In this document: in pieces, positions 1 through 6,024 of the stretch
How positions within the stretch are numbered: the first letter of the stretch is position 1
Layout: each line of letters begins with the position of its first letter
NCBI GenBank assembly: GCA_021811505.1
Contig: JAJZOM010000005.1
Coordinates: 1-7,746, forward strand
Source of the DNA: Thermoplasmata archaeon
GTDB taxonomy: Archaea > Thermoplasmatota > Thermoplasmata > Thermoplasmatales > Thermoplasmataceae
Direction of reading: 5' to 3'
Length of the DNA: 7,746 nt
Notes under the pieces: model-generated
What the model saw: the letters and a program-made list of their open reading frames with translations, nothing else
Told to the model about the DNA's origin: nothing
The model's database searches: none
Program-made: the position numbers and the translations under genes

Positions 1-1
1 G

Positions 2-487
2 GGTGCTGCATCCGGGATGGCTACTACACTCAGGAACAGTGGGCAGACTGCAAGCATGGCCATATTCTTCACCATTCTTATTTACAGTATGTCCACCACA
101 CTTCCTGCTTCCATTTCTGCTGGCCTCACCAGTGCAGGAGCTCCCCAACTCATACCATTCATGGCGAACGTGCCCCCAACCGACGCAATATTTGCAGCCT
201 TTCTGGGCATAAATCCATCCACAGCAATGCTGTCCCTGCTTACGCCGGCACAGATCAGTGCACTTTCCCTCTCTCCAACAGCCATTCTCAACATGTCGGC
301 AAATTCCTGGTTCCCCGGAATCATTTCGTCTCCATTTATGACAGCGCTCCATCTTACCTTCATATTCGGATTCTCGATTTCTGTGGTTGGAGTGATCCTG
401 TCTGCCCTCAGGGGAAAAGATCTAAATGCAACTTCAAAGCCAGTCAGAAAGGAACCTGGAGTAACGCAGGAGCCAATCAATGAATGA
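2..487 (+). CDS. MFS drug exporter, DHA2/EmrB-QacA type, C-terminal part (5'-truncated by window edge)
   Basis: The reading frame is already open at base 2, so this is the last 161 residues of a longer protein whose start lies outside the window; the ATG at 17 is an internal Met. The opening residues GAASGMATTLRNSGQTASMA match the loop and helix segment conserved near the end of 14-helix MFS exporters (a Gly/Ser-rich turn, then T-x-R-N-x-G-x-x-x-S). Two hydrophobic segments are visible, at about 55-110 and 315-405, which would be the last membrane helices. A long Ser/Thr/Pro- and Ala-rich stretch (about 110-310) lies between them and is longer than usual for a loop there. The tail is short, charged and cytoplasmic. 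Known for the family: proton-driven efflux of lipophilic drugs or metabolites across the cytoplasmic membrane. The substrate cannot be read from the fragment. The stop codon lies inside the next gene, a MarR regulator, so the two are almost certainly cotranscribed. Confidence 0.85.
   Translation, partial: GAASGMATTLRNSGQTASMAIFFTILIYSMSTTLPASISAGLTSAGAPQLIPFMANVPPTDAIFAAFLGINPSTAMLSLLTPAQISALSLSPTAILNMSANSWFPGIISSPFMTALHLTFIFGFSISVVGVILSALRGKDLNATSKPVRKEPGVTQEPINE
467..472 (+). promoter_or_regulatory. Ribosome binding site for the MarR-family gene
   Basis: The bases CAGGAG, with an AGGAG Shine-Dalgarno core ending at 472, lie inside the end of the upstream MFS gene, 7 nt before the ATG at 480. 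This supports the ATG at 480 as the start and translation from an mRNA shared with the exporter. It contrasts with the other genes here, several of which look leaderless. Confidence 0.6.
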
Positions 488-938
488 TGATGAAAACAAC
501 GATCCTCTTTCTCCTGAGGGTCATTTAATTATAAACATAATCAAGACAGGTAAAATTCTGACAAGATATATGGACAGGATGCTCAGATCCAGTGGAACAA
601 GCGTTGTGGAACTCGGAATATTGCATCGTATCAGGAATATGGGATGCAGGAGACTCACCGATCTTGCAGAAGACGATTTTATCAGCAAGCCAAGGGTGTC
701 GAATGTGCTCAATGCCATGGTGGAGAGAGGTTTGATTGAGAGGGTAAAGGATACCAATGACGAGCGCGCATTTGAACTGGTGATCAGCAAATTAGGTGAG
801 AAACTCTATTCCGATTCGATAGTGCTCATAAATAATTTTTCTTGCGAGTTCTTTAAAAATGCAGACTTGAATCTAATGGACGGGGTATTCAGGGATGCAC
901 TATCACGCGTAGAAAGCGTTTCAAGGGACAAAACGTAG
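480..938 (+). CDS. MarR-family winged-helix transcriptional regulator
   Basis: A complete protein of 152 aa, normal length for MarR regulators. The N-terminus is acidic (MNDDENND). Helices at about residues 14-37 and 108-148 would form the dimer interface. The winged helix-turn-helix occupies about 50-100: the recognition helix is around FISKPRVSNVLNAMVERGLI, followed by a wing with the family's D-x-x-D-x-R signature (DTNDERAF) and the usual LGEKLY segment. Such proteins bind palindromic operators as dimers, usually repressing a nearby exporter until a small phenolic or lipophilic ligand releases them. The ATG at 480 overlaps the exporter stop by 8 nt and has a good ribosome binding site, so exporter and regulator form one operon. 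It probably regulates that operon. The ABC exporter and second MFS nearby are possible further targets, which is inference only. The ligand is unknown. Confidence 0.9.
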   Translation: MNDDENNDPLSPEGHLIINIIKTGKILTRYMDRMLRSSGTSVVELGILHRIRNMGCRRLTDLAEDDFISKPRVSNVLNAMVERGLIERVKDTNDERAFELVISKLGEKLYSDSIVLINNFSCEFFKNADLNLMDGVFRDALSRVESVSRDKT

Positions 939-1012
939 GGGCAGCATGCGATGACAAATTGTACTGTCGTTCGCGTGTAATCGTGGACTTTTCCCGACTC
1001 ATTATCCGTAGT
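939..1012. other. Convergent intergenic gap
   Basis: These 74 bp lie between the 3' ends of the MarR gene (+) and the ABC permease (-). No gene fits. No strong hairpin is visible, only a short T-rich patch around 987-993 that could help terminate + strand transcription in the archaeal manner. Nothing firmer can be said. Confidence 0.4.
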
Positions 1013-2104
1013 TCAGCTTTCATTCTTGTTTGCTGCAGCGTACACAGCGAACGCAAAAATGACCAGCGCAAAGATTCCCATATATATAATGAGTGGAAGA
1101 GCAAGTGTCAGATTGTTGAACAGCATGATGTCATCCAGTATCTTGATAAAGTATGTCAGAGGAAGAACCGACGAAATCGTCTGGAGATAACCGGGCATTA
1201 TGCTGATTGGGAAGAAAACTCCTGATAGAAACATCATGGGGAAAAATATCACATTCCCGATGAGACTTGCTGTCTCCTCCTTTCTCGTTAACAGACCTGC
1301 GAGCAGTCCAATAGACACAAACGTGATGAGACCTATGAATATGGATAGTACAATCAGTGAAACTCCAAGTCCGGAAACAGCAAAATTGATCCCGAAGAAA
1401 ACCGATCCAACTATGATCAGAACAGCATCAGAAAGCAGAGTAATCCCGAGGTAGAAAATCACAACTGCGAAGAGCCACTCAAGTTTTGTTAAGCCGGTAA
1501 ATGAGAGCTGTCTGAATATCTTTTTCTCTGTGTAATTCGGAACAATGTAAATCATGGAAAATATTCCGTTGAGCATTGTGAACCCAATCAAGCCTGGAAG
1601 ATAATAATCAACTGATTTGGGAATGTTCTGTGCAACAGGTATATTGGAAAGGTAAATTGTTCCTGTACCATTGCTACCGATTTTGAAAAGAATATTCTGA
1701 ATCACAAGTGAAAGGGATTGCGAATATGGATCGGAAGGGTTAGAATAGTAGGAAATATAAGACTTGCCAGACGCAAGCCCCTGTGTGAAATTCGATGGAA
1801 TTATTATCCCCTGATCAACCGAGTTATATACCATATAATTTGTAAGATTCTGGGCTGGTGAGACCATCTGTACGGTAAAGAGTCCAGTACTGTTTATCGC
1901 AGAAAGAACATTGCCCGAAACCGTGGATTGATCCATATCCTGAACCGCAAGCGTTGTTTTCTGTGTCGATGTCCCACCAAAAATAGACCCAAAAATGATC
2001 ATGAATATAACCGGCAGAAGTACAACAAAGAAAATGCCTGATTTTGAACGCATGAATGATGTTACATGAAGCCTGAGATAGGCCAAACTTCTCTTAAGGT
2101 TCAT
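1013..2104 (-). CDS. ABC-2 type exporter permease
   Basis: A membrane protein of 363 aa from the ATG at 2104. Its layout is that of ABC-2 (DrrB/YhgE-like) permeases. After a short cytoplasmic N-terminus comes one helix (about residues 23-43), then an extracytoplasmic domain of about 125 residues rich in Ser, Asn and Thr (44-167), and then five helices at about 168-188, 211-232, 245-272, 280-303 and 333-357. The conserved loop with LTRKEE and the FFPMMFLSGVFFP helix typical of the ABC-2 fold are present. It should pair with the ATPase encoded just upstream to export a hydrophobic compound. Start choice: the frame also opens at TTG 2113 and ATG 2110, but an AAAGG ribosome-binding core ends at 2114, leaving 9 nt to ATG 2104 and only 3 nt to ATG 2110, so 2104 is preferred. 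The start overlaps the end of the ATPase gene, suggesting translational coupling. The external domain carries four N-x-S/T sequons. Confidence 0.88.
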   Translation of the reverse strand: MNLKRSLAYLRLHVTSFMRSKSGIFFVVLLPVIFMIIFGSIFGGTSTQKTTLAVQDMDQSTVSGNVLSAINSTGLFTVQMVSPAQNLTNYMVYNSVDQGIIIPSNFTQGLASGKSYISYYSNPSDPYSQSLSLVIQNILFKIGSNGTGTIYLSNIPVAQNIPKSVDYYLPGLIGFTMLNGIFSMIYIVPNYTEKKIFRQLSFTGLTKLEWLFAVVIFYLGITLLSDAVLIIVGSVFFGINFAVSGLGVSLIVLSIFIGLITFVSIGLLAGLLTRKEETASLIGNVIFFPMMFLSGVFFPISIMPGYLQTISSVLPLTYFIKILDDIMLFNNLTLALPLIIYMGIFALVIFAFAVYAAANKNES

Positions 2105-3005
2105 TATCATCAACCTTTCCCACGAGTCTCATGAAGACATCCTCAAGGCTCTCTCTTTTCATAGTGACGTCGGTAAGTTCTATCTTTTTCTCCTTCAGCA
2201 GGTCTACGATCTCAAAAAACTCAGTACTGTCCTTTATTACCACCTGCACCGTACCATTCTCTGAAGACACGTCGTAACCCAGAATCTCCAATATAGACAT
2301 GATGTCGGATTCAGATCTCAGGATGACCCTGTCGCCCCTGTGGTTGAGCCTGACTATTTCATCAGGTGATCCTTCAGACACAATTTTTCCATCCTTGATG
2401 AAGGCCACTCTGTCTGAAAGTTTCTCGGCTTCATCGAGATAGTGTGTTGTCAAAAAAACAGTTCTTCCAGTTTCCTTCATCCTCTGGATTACAGACCATA
2501 CATTTCTTCTGGAGAAAGGATCCAGGCCCGCCGTAGGCTCATCGAGAAAAAGGATTTGTGGTTCGCTAGACATCGCCATCGCGAGTCCAAGTTTCTGCTT
2601 TTGACCACCGGACATATTCTCAAACGGGGTATCCCTCTTATCATAGAGATCAACTTCCTTCAGCAGTTGAATCACATCGGTCTTGCTTCCCAAACACCTT
2701 TTGTAGAATTTCAACGCTTCAATGGGGGTTATATTCGCCATGAAATTGAAGTCCTGCGGCAGTATTCCAATCCTTCTGCTCAAATCCTTTTTATTCTTTA
2801 TGGGATCGAGGCCGAGTACCGAGATCTCGCCGGAAGTTTTCCTCCTTATTCCTTCCAGAATCTCCACAGTGGTGGTCTTGCCAGCACCGTTGGGACCGAG
2901 CAGACTGTATATTTCACCCTCTTTCACGTACAAATCTATGCCGTCCACTGCCCTCAGACCCCTGTATTCTTTGACGAGATTCCCTATCTCAATAACCTTC
3001 TCCAA
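2094..3005 (-). CDS. ABC exporter ATP-binding protein (DrrA-like)
   Basis: An ATPase of 303 aa with the full motif set: Walker A GPNGAGKT (37-44), Q-loop Gln84 in ILPQ, signature MSGGQKQKL (131-139), Walker B ILFLDEP (151-157), D-loop TAGLD (158-162) and H-loop His188. The C-terminal ~85 residues, ending near SLEDVFMRLVG, are the accessory domain of the drug-resistance ABC-2 exporters such as DrrA. It powers the permease encoded immediately downstream, whose start lies inside this gene's last codons. The start is TTG at 3005: the next in-frame upstream stop is a TGA at 3026-3024 with no ATG or GTG between, and the N-terminus MEKVIEIGNLVKEY fits the family. A TATA element centred 27 nt upstream suggests a leaderless mRNA beginning at this TTG. 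The substrate is unknown; drug, lipid and antibiotic export are all possible. Confidence 0.93.
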   Translation of the reverse strand: MEKVIEIGNLVKEYRGLRAVDGIDLYVKEGEIYSLLGPNGAGKTTTVEILEGIRRKTSGEISVLGLDPIKNKKDLSRRIGILPQDFNFMANITPIEALKFYKRCLGSKTDVIQLLKEVDLYDKRDTPFENMSGGQKQKLGLAMAMSSEPQILFLDEPTAGLDPFSRRNVWSVIQRMKETGRTVFLTTHYLDEAEKLSDRVAFIKDGKIVSEGSPDEIVRLNHRGDRVILRSESDIMSILEILGYDVSSENGTVQVVIKDSTEFFEIVDLLKEKKIELTDVTMKRESLEDVFMRLVGKVDDNEP

Positions 3006-3015
3006 TCCTACGCTT

Positions 3016-3045
3016 ATCTGAATTCATTATTTATTTCTTTCAGAT
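3016..3045. promoter_or_regulatory. Inverted repeat bracketing the ABC-operon TATA box, candidate operator
   Basis: ATCTGAA at 3016-3022 and TTCAGAT at 3039-3045 are perfect 7-bp inverted arms separated by 16 nt, with the - strand TATA element inside the spacer. The arm centres are 23 nt apart, close to two helical turns, as expected for a dimeric repressor blocking TBP. The binder is not known. The MarR protein encoded at 480-938 is one candidate, by proximity only. A chance repeat in AT-rich DNA is possible. Confidence 0.4.
3028..3041 (-). promoter_or_regulatory. Archaeal promoter (BRE/TATA) of the ABC exporter operon
   Basis: On the - strand the bases AAATAAATA (3036-3028) follow a purine-rich GAAAG (3041-3037), as in a BRE plus TATA box. 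The TATA centre is about 27 nt from the TTG at 3005, the usual archaeal distance to a transcription start, so the transcript would begin at or next to the start codon. It sits inside the 16-nt spacer of an inverted repeat. Confidence 0.55.
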
Positions 3046-3113
3046 TTACGGGGAATTCGTAAATTGCCAAAGAAATCGCTTAAGTATATTGATCGCATAA
3101 GTGGAAAACGCAG

Positions 3114-3135
3114 ACAAATAATTTTGAGTATAAAA
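3114..3135 (+). promoter_or_regulatory. Probable promoter of the second MFS gene
   Basis: Two TATA-like elements lie ahead of the TTG at 3144. ACAAATAAT (3114-3122) is centred about 26 nt upstream and fits a leaderless transcript. GTATAAAA (3128-3135) is the better TATA match but would place the transcription start near 3158, inside the gene and past the only plausible start codon. A third AT-rich patch, TAAGTATATT (3081-3090), could give a short leader. Confidence 0.4.
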
Positions 3136-3143
3136 TCAGGGGA

Positions 3144-4364
3144 TTGGACAGGAGACTCTGGATCTTAAGCATCACAAGGTTTATCAGGTCATTCGGAAGA
3201 GGATCGACCTTCGTCTTTCTACCTTTGATTTTCATAATCACATATCACATATCATTCATAGATACCGGCCTTCTCCTTGGATCAGCCACTGTGATTATGG
3301 CTGTTGTTCAGTATTATGCCGGTATATTCACCGACAAGATAGGCAGAAGATCCATCCTGGTGTATTCCCAGATACCCGCCGTGGTGTTTTACATTCTCAT
3401 ATATTATACAGTCGCCTTTCCGTTCTACTTTGTTCTGCTTGTTTTATCCTGGTACGGAACAATAGTTATCAATTCCATTCAGTACCCTGCAGTGCAAGCG
3501 TCGGTGGCGGACATAACCTCTGTTTCAGACAGGCTTTCCGGTTATACAATAATGAGAATAATGGCCAATCTGGGAATTGCCATAGGTCCATTATTAGGTG
3601 CGTATCTTGCCGGTTATGGTTTGCAGTATATATTTCTGATCTCTGCATTTGCCACAGTGGCGGAAATAGTGATGCTCTACTTGCTGATGAGGGAAACGTA
3701 TTTCCCACAGAAATCCAGTATAATGAAGAAAGGCGAATTGAGGAAATCGTACAGTGGAGACAGATTCTTCGTAGTATTCATAATAATTGGTATAATTTTG
3801 GGATTTTTTACGAGACAGAGAGGGAGTTCACTGACAGTTTACTCCGTGGCCATTGAGAATCTTCCGTTCATGTACCTAGGATACGTCTGGGCTCTGAACG
3901 GTTTTCTGGTGGTACTTTTGCAGTTTCCCATCCTGAGGATGATGACCAGATATGGTAATCCAATGCTCTGGAGAGGCATCGGTACCCTATTCTATGCTGC
4001 AGGCTTCCTTATCCTGATAAATTACCCAACGTTGATGATTCTGCTTGTCTTTATGACCATTTCAACTGTTGGAGAGGACATGCTTTCTCCCACAACGCAG
4101 AGCATTATCACTGTAATCGCGCCGGGCAATATGCGGGGGTCATATATTGGGGTTTATAACTTATTTACCAGCATTGGATCATTCAGCGGTGCCGTGCTTG
4201 GACTTTGGCTTTTATATGTTTTGAGAAACTTGACGGCAACATACTGGATCGTCATAGCGGGAGGATCGGTTGCCGTATCTTTTATGTATATTTCCATTAG
4301 CGGCATTTTCAGGAAGCGTTTTTCGGAGGCAACAGTAGAAAGCGTAAAGGCATTGGACAGTTGA
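3144..4364 (+). CDS. MFS transporter, 12-helix DHA1/drug antiporter-like
   Basis: A complete protein of 406 aa with about 12 hydrophobic segments in two halves joined by a charged loop (about 186-206). MFS motif A is clear between helices 2 and 3 (GIFTDKIGRRS, 60-70). A motif C-like stretch in helix 5 (GIAIGPLLGAYLAG, 144-157) is typical of proton-coupled antiporters, which favours export over uptake. An Arg in helix 1 (RSFGRG) and the ISTVGEDMLSPTTQS segment in the second half also fit. The start is TTG at 3144: no ATG, GTG or TTG lies upstream in the local frame, and the next ATG would remove helix 1. GGGG directly before the TTG is too close to act as a normal ribosome binding site, so leaderless translation is likely. 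It is divergent from the ABC exporter operon and could share its regulation. The substrate is unknown. Confidence 0.88.
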   Translation: MDRRLWILSITRFIRSFGRGSTFVFLPLIFIITYHISFIDTGLLLGSATVIMAVVQYYAGIFTDKIGRRSILVYSQIPAVVFYILIYYTVAFPFYFVLLVLSWYGTIVINSIQYPAVQASVADITSVSDRLSGYTIMRIMANLGIAIGPLLGAYLAGYGLQYIFLISAFATVAEIVMLYLLMRETYFPQKSSIMKKGELRKSYSGDRFFVVFIIIGIILGFFTRQRGSSLTVYSVAIENLPFMYLGYVWALNGFLVVLLQFPILRMMTRYGNPMLWRGIGTLFYAAGFLILINYPTLMILLVFMTISTVGEDMLSPTTQSIITVIAPGNMRGSYIGVYNLFTSIGSFSGAVLGLWLLYVLRNLTATYWIVIAGGSVAVSFMYISISGIFRKRFSEATVESVKALDS

Positions 4365-4444
4365 GTTCTGTGCCGATGCGACAACTAAATAAGTTTGCAG
4401 CGTCTATCTTGCATTAATATAATAATACGCAGGGTAGAGAGATC
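4365..4444 (+). promoter_or_regulatory. Intergenic region with promoter of the AGPS-like gene
   Basis: This 80-bp gap holds the AT-rich element TTAATATAATAAT (4414-4426). Its TATA core is centred near 4419, about 26 nt before the ATG at 4445, so transcription should start at or next to that ATG. A purine run (AGGGTAGAGAG, 4431-4441) precedes the ATG and might give weak ribosome binding if a leader exists. A second AT-rich patch is at 4384-4393. Confidence 0.5.
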
Positions 4445-5965
4445 ATGGCGGATGATAGACATAAGAAACTAAGTGTTCTGTATGCTTCCGGAAAGGAACT
4501 GCAGATCAGCGGAGAATTCTCTAGTTATCTGGGAAAACTCCTTAATACTGATCTGAGCAAACAGATTTGGGACGGAATGGTTCTTGTACCGGAATTCGAG
4601 GTTGACGACGAACTCAAGGTTTTGCTTGAAACTATTGTACAGAGGGAAAGAGTAAGCTTTGATTCACAGGTGCGATTGCAGCATTCCATAGGAAAATCGT
4701 CACCAGAAATCGCCAGGGCAATGGTATACCAGCTTCCGACTCCTGTGGATGCTGTTGTCTTTCCGAAGGATAAAGAGCTGAGGAGGCTTATAACTGTTCT
4801 TAAAAAGGAGAATATTAAGATCACCGTGTATGGTGGTGGGTCCTCGGTCACAGGAGGAATACGATCAAAAAAATACGAGAGAGTGGTGTGCATCGACACT
4901 TCAAACCTTAACGAACTGGAAATTGGAAAAGGTTTCTGCACTGCAGGTGCCGGTCTTACCGGATCTGAGGCTGAAAAATTGCTCAATGCAAAGGGGCTGA
5001 CAATGGGTTTCTTCCCTGAATCCCTGGAGCATTCCACCATAGGCGGGTGGATCTCAACCAAAGCCTCCGGGCAGGAGTCAAATGCATATGGTGACATTGA
5101 AGATATTGTGATAAGTGTAGATCTATATCGTTCAGATTCAACAGTGATTGAGGATAATTACACTCGCATCTCTTCGGGAGTGTCTGGAAAGGATATAGCC
5201 ACTGGAGGCGAAGGGAGGAACGGAATAGTGGTGAGGGCAAAAATGAAGACATTCCCGAAACCCGAAAGGAGATATTTTCAGTCTTTTCTGCTCCCATCAT
5301 TCAAATCAGGAATTGATTTTATGAAAACACTGGAAAGATTTCCGGACGTCATGAGGCTAATGGACGAGACTGAGACCGATTTGGCCTTGAACGAGGCTGG
5401 AGACAGTTTTTCCAAAAGGGTCCTTCAGAGAATGATGAAGTCAAGAGGGATATCCCAGGGGTCGATGGTCATAATCATGAGCAGAGAGAAGATCTCAGTG
5501 CCAAAGATATCAGGATCGATTAAGATGGGTAAGTCTCCTGCGGTTAGATGGAACGAGACCCGTTACCAGAGACCATATCTTGGAAATATACTATGGAAAA
5601 GATCAGTTGTCGTTGATACACTTGAGACTTCAGCGTCATGGAATGATCTGCCCTCGCTTTACCAGAACGTGAAGAACGAATTTACCCAGGTCACAAAAGA
5701 GATCGGAATCAACGGACTGATAATGTCTCACATATCTCATGAGTATCAATCTGGTGCCTGCATTTATTTCACATTCATGTTCAATAGCTCAAATCCAGTG
5801 GAAGATCTGGATACCATCAGGGATCACATTGTTCAGACCTTCCTTTCCTCCGGAGGAAGTATAACACATCATCATGGAATAGGAAATGAATTCAGGAAAT
5901 ATCTGTCAGATGGTTTGAAATCCATACAGGATAAAGCCTCTGATCCAATATTCCTTCAAATATAA
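4445..5965 (+). CDS. FAD-dependent alkyl-DHAP synthase (AGPS) family protein
   Basis: A complete protein of 506 aa in the vanillyl-alcohol-oxidase FAD superfamily. The N-terminal ~95 residues precede the FAD domain (about 98-272). The pyrophosphate loop is GGGSSVTGG (130-138), followed by DTSNLNELEI (151-160), TAGAGLTGSEAEKLL (166-180) and FPESLEHSTIGGWISTKASG (190-209), then YGDIEDIV. The C-terminal substrate domain has RLMD (Arg304), LETSASW (393-399), SGACIYFTF (436-444) and THHHGIG (474-480). These are AGPS hallmarks: by recalled alignment Arg304, Tyr441 and His475-477 match mammalian AGPS Arg419, Tyr578 and His615-617. AGPS swaps the acyl group of acyl-DHAP for a fatty alcohol to make alkyl-DHAP. 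Oddities: Gly380 replaces the active-site Arg of YIRD/YLRD, and GSEGTLG is altered to GGEGRNG (254-260). The true substrate may therefore differ, for example another 2-hydroxy acid or alkylglycerol compound. A lipid kinase follows about 60 nt downstream. Confidence 0.85.
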   Translation: MADDRHKKLSVLYASGKELQISGEFSSYLGKLLNTDLSKQIWDGMVLVPEFEVDDELKVLLETIVQRERVSFDSQVRLQHSIGKSSPEIARAMVYQLPTPVDAVVFPKDKELRRLITVLKKENIKITVYGGGSSVTGGIRSKKYERVVCIDTSNLNELEIGKGFCTAGAGLTGSEAEKLLNAKGLTMGFFPESLEHSTIGGWISTKASGQESNAYGDIEDIVISVDLYRSDSTVIEDNYTRISSGVSGKDIATGGEGRNGIVVRAKMKTFPKPERRYFQSFLLPSFKSGIDFMKTLERFPDVMRLMDETETDLALNEAGDSFSKRVLQRMMKSRGISQGSMVIIMSREKISVPKISGSIKMGKSPAVRWNETRYQRPYLGNILWKRSVVVDTLETSASWNDLPSLYQNVKNEFTQVTKEIGINGLIMSHISHEYQSGACIYFTFMFNSSNPVEDLDTIRDHIVQTFLSSGGSITHHHGIGNEFRKYLSDGLKSIQDKASDPIFLQI

Positions 5966-5966
5966 T
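5958..5966 (+). promoter_or_regulatory. Possible internal TATA element ahead of the lipid kinase
   Basis: AAATATAAT spans the end of the AGPS-like gene. It would direct transcription from about 5988, giving the kinase a leader of roughly 30 nt. It may simply be an AT-rich stop region, with the kinase read from the upstream promoter as part of an operon. Confidence 0.25.
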
Positions 5967-6024
5967 GATCAAATGATTCCGTTGATGATCTAACAGGGTA
6001 AGACTAGGCTAGTAATGGGGTTGA

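Noticed and set aside
82..480. 132-codon open frame on the - strand opposite the first MFS fragment
   Set aside because: It is antisense to a clear membrane protein, and no recognisable domain appears in the translation.
2991..3027. ATG at 3027 on the - strand as an upstream start for the ABC ATPase
   Set aside because: It is in another frame and runs into a stop after 12 codons (MNSDKRRIGEGY). With the TATA box immediately before it, it probably lies in the promoter region rather than in mRNA.
3020..3058. Two GAATTC palindromes (3020-3025 and 3053-3058) as a paired operator
   Set aside because: Six-base palindromes are common in AT-leaning DNA, their flanks do not match, and the first overlaps the stronger inverted repeat.
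4525..5097. 190-codon open frame on the - strand inside the AGPS-like gene
   Set aside because: It is fully antisense to a gene with strong family motifs, its translation resembles no family and is low-complexity Ser/Pro-rich, and it has no promoter or ribosome binding site of its own.
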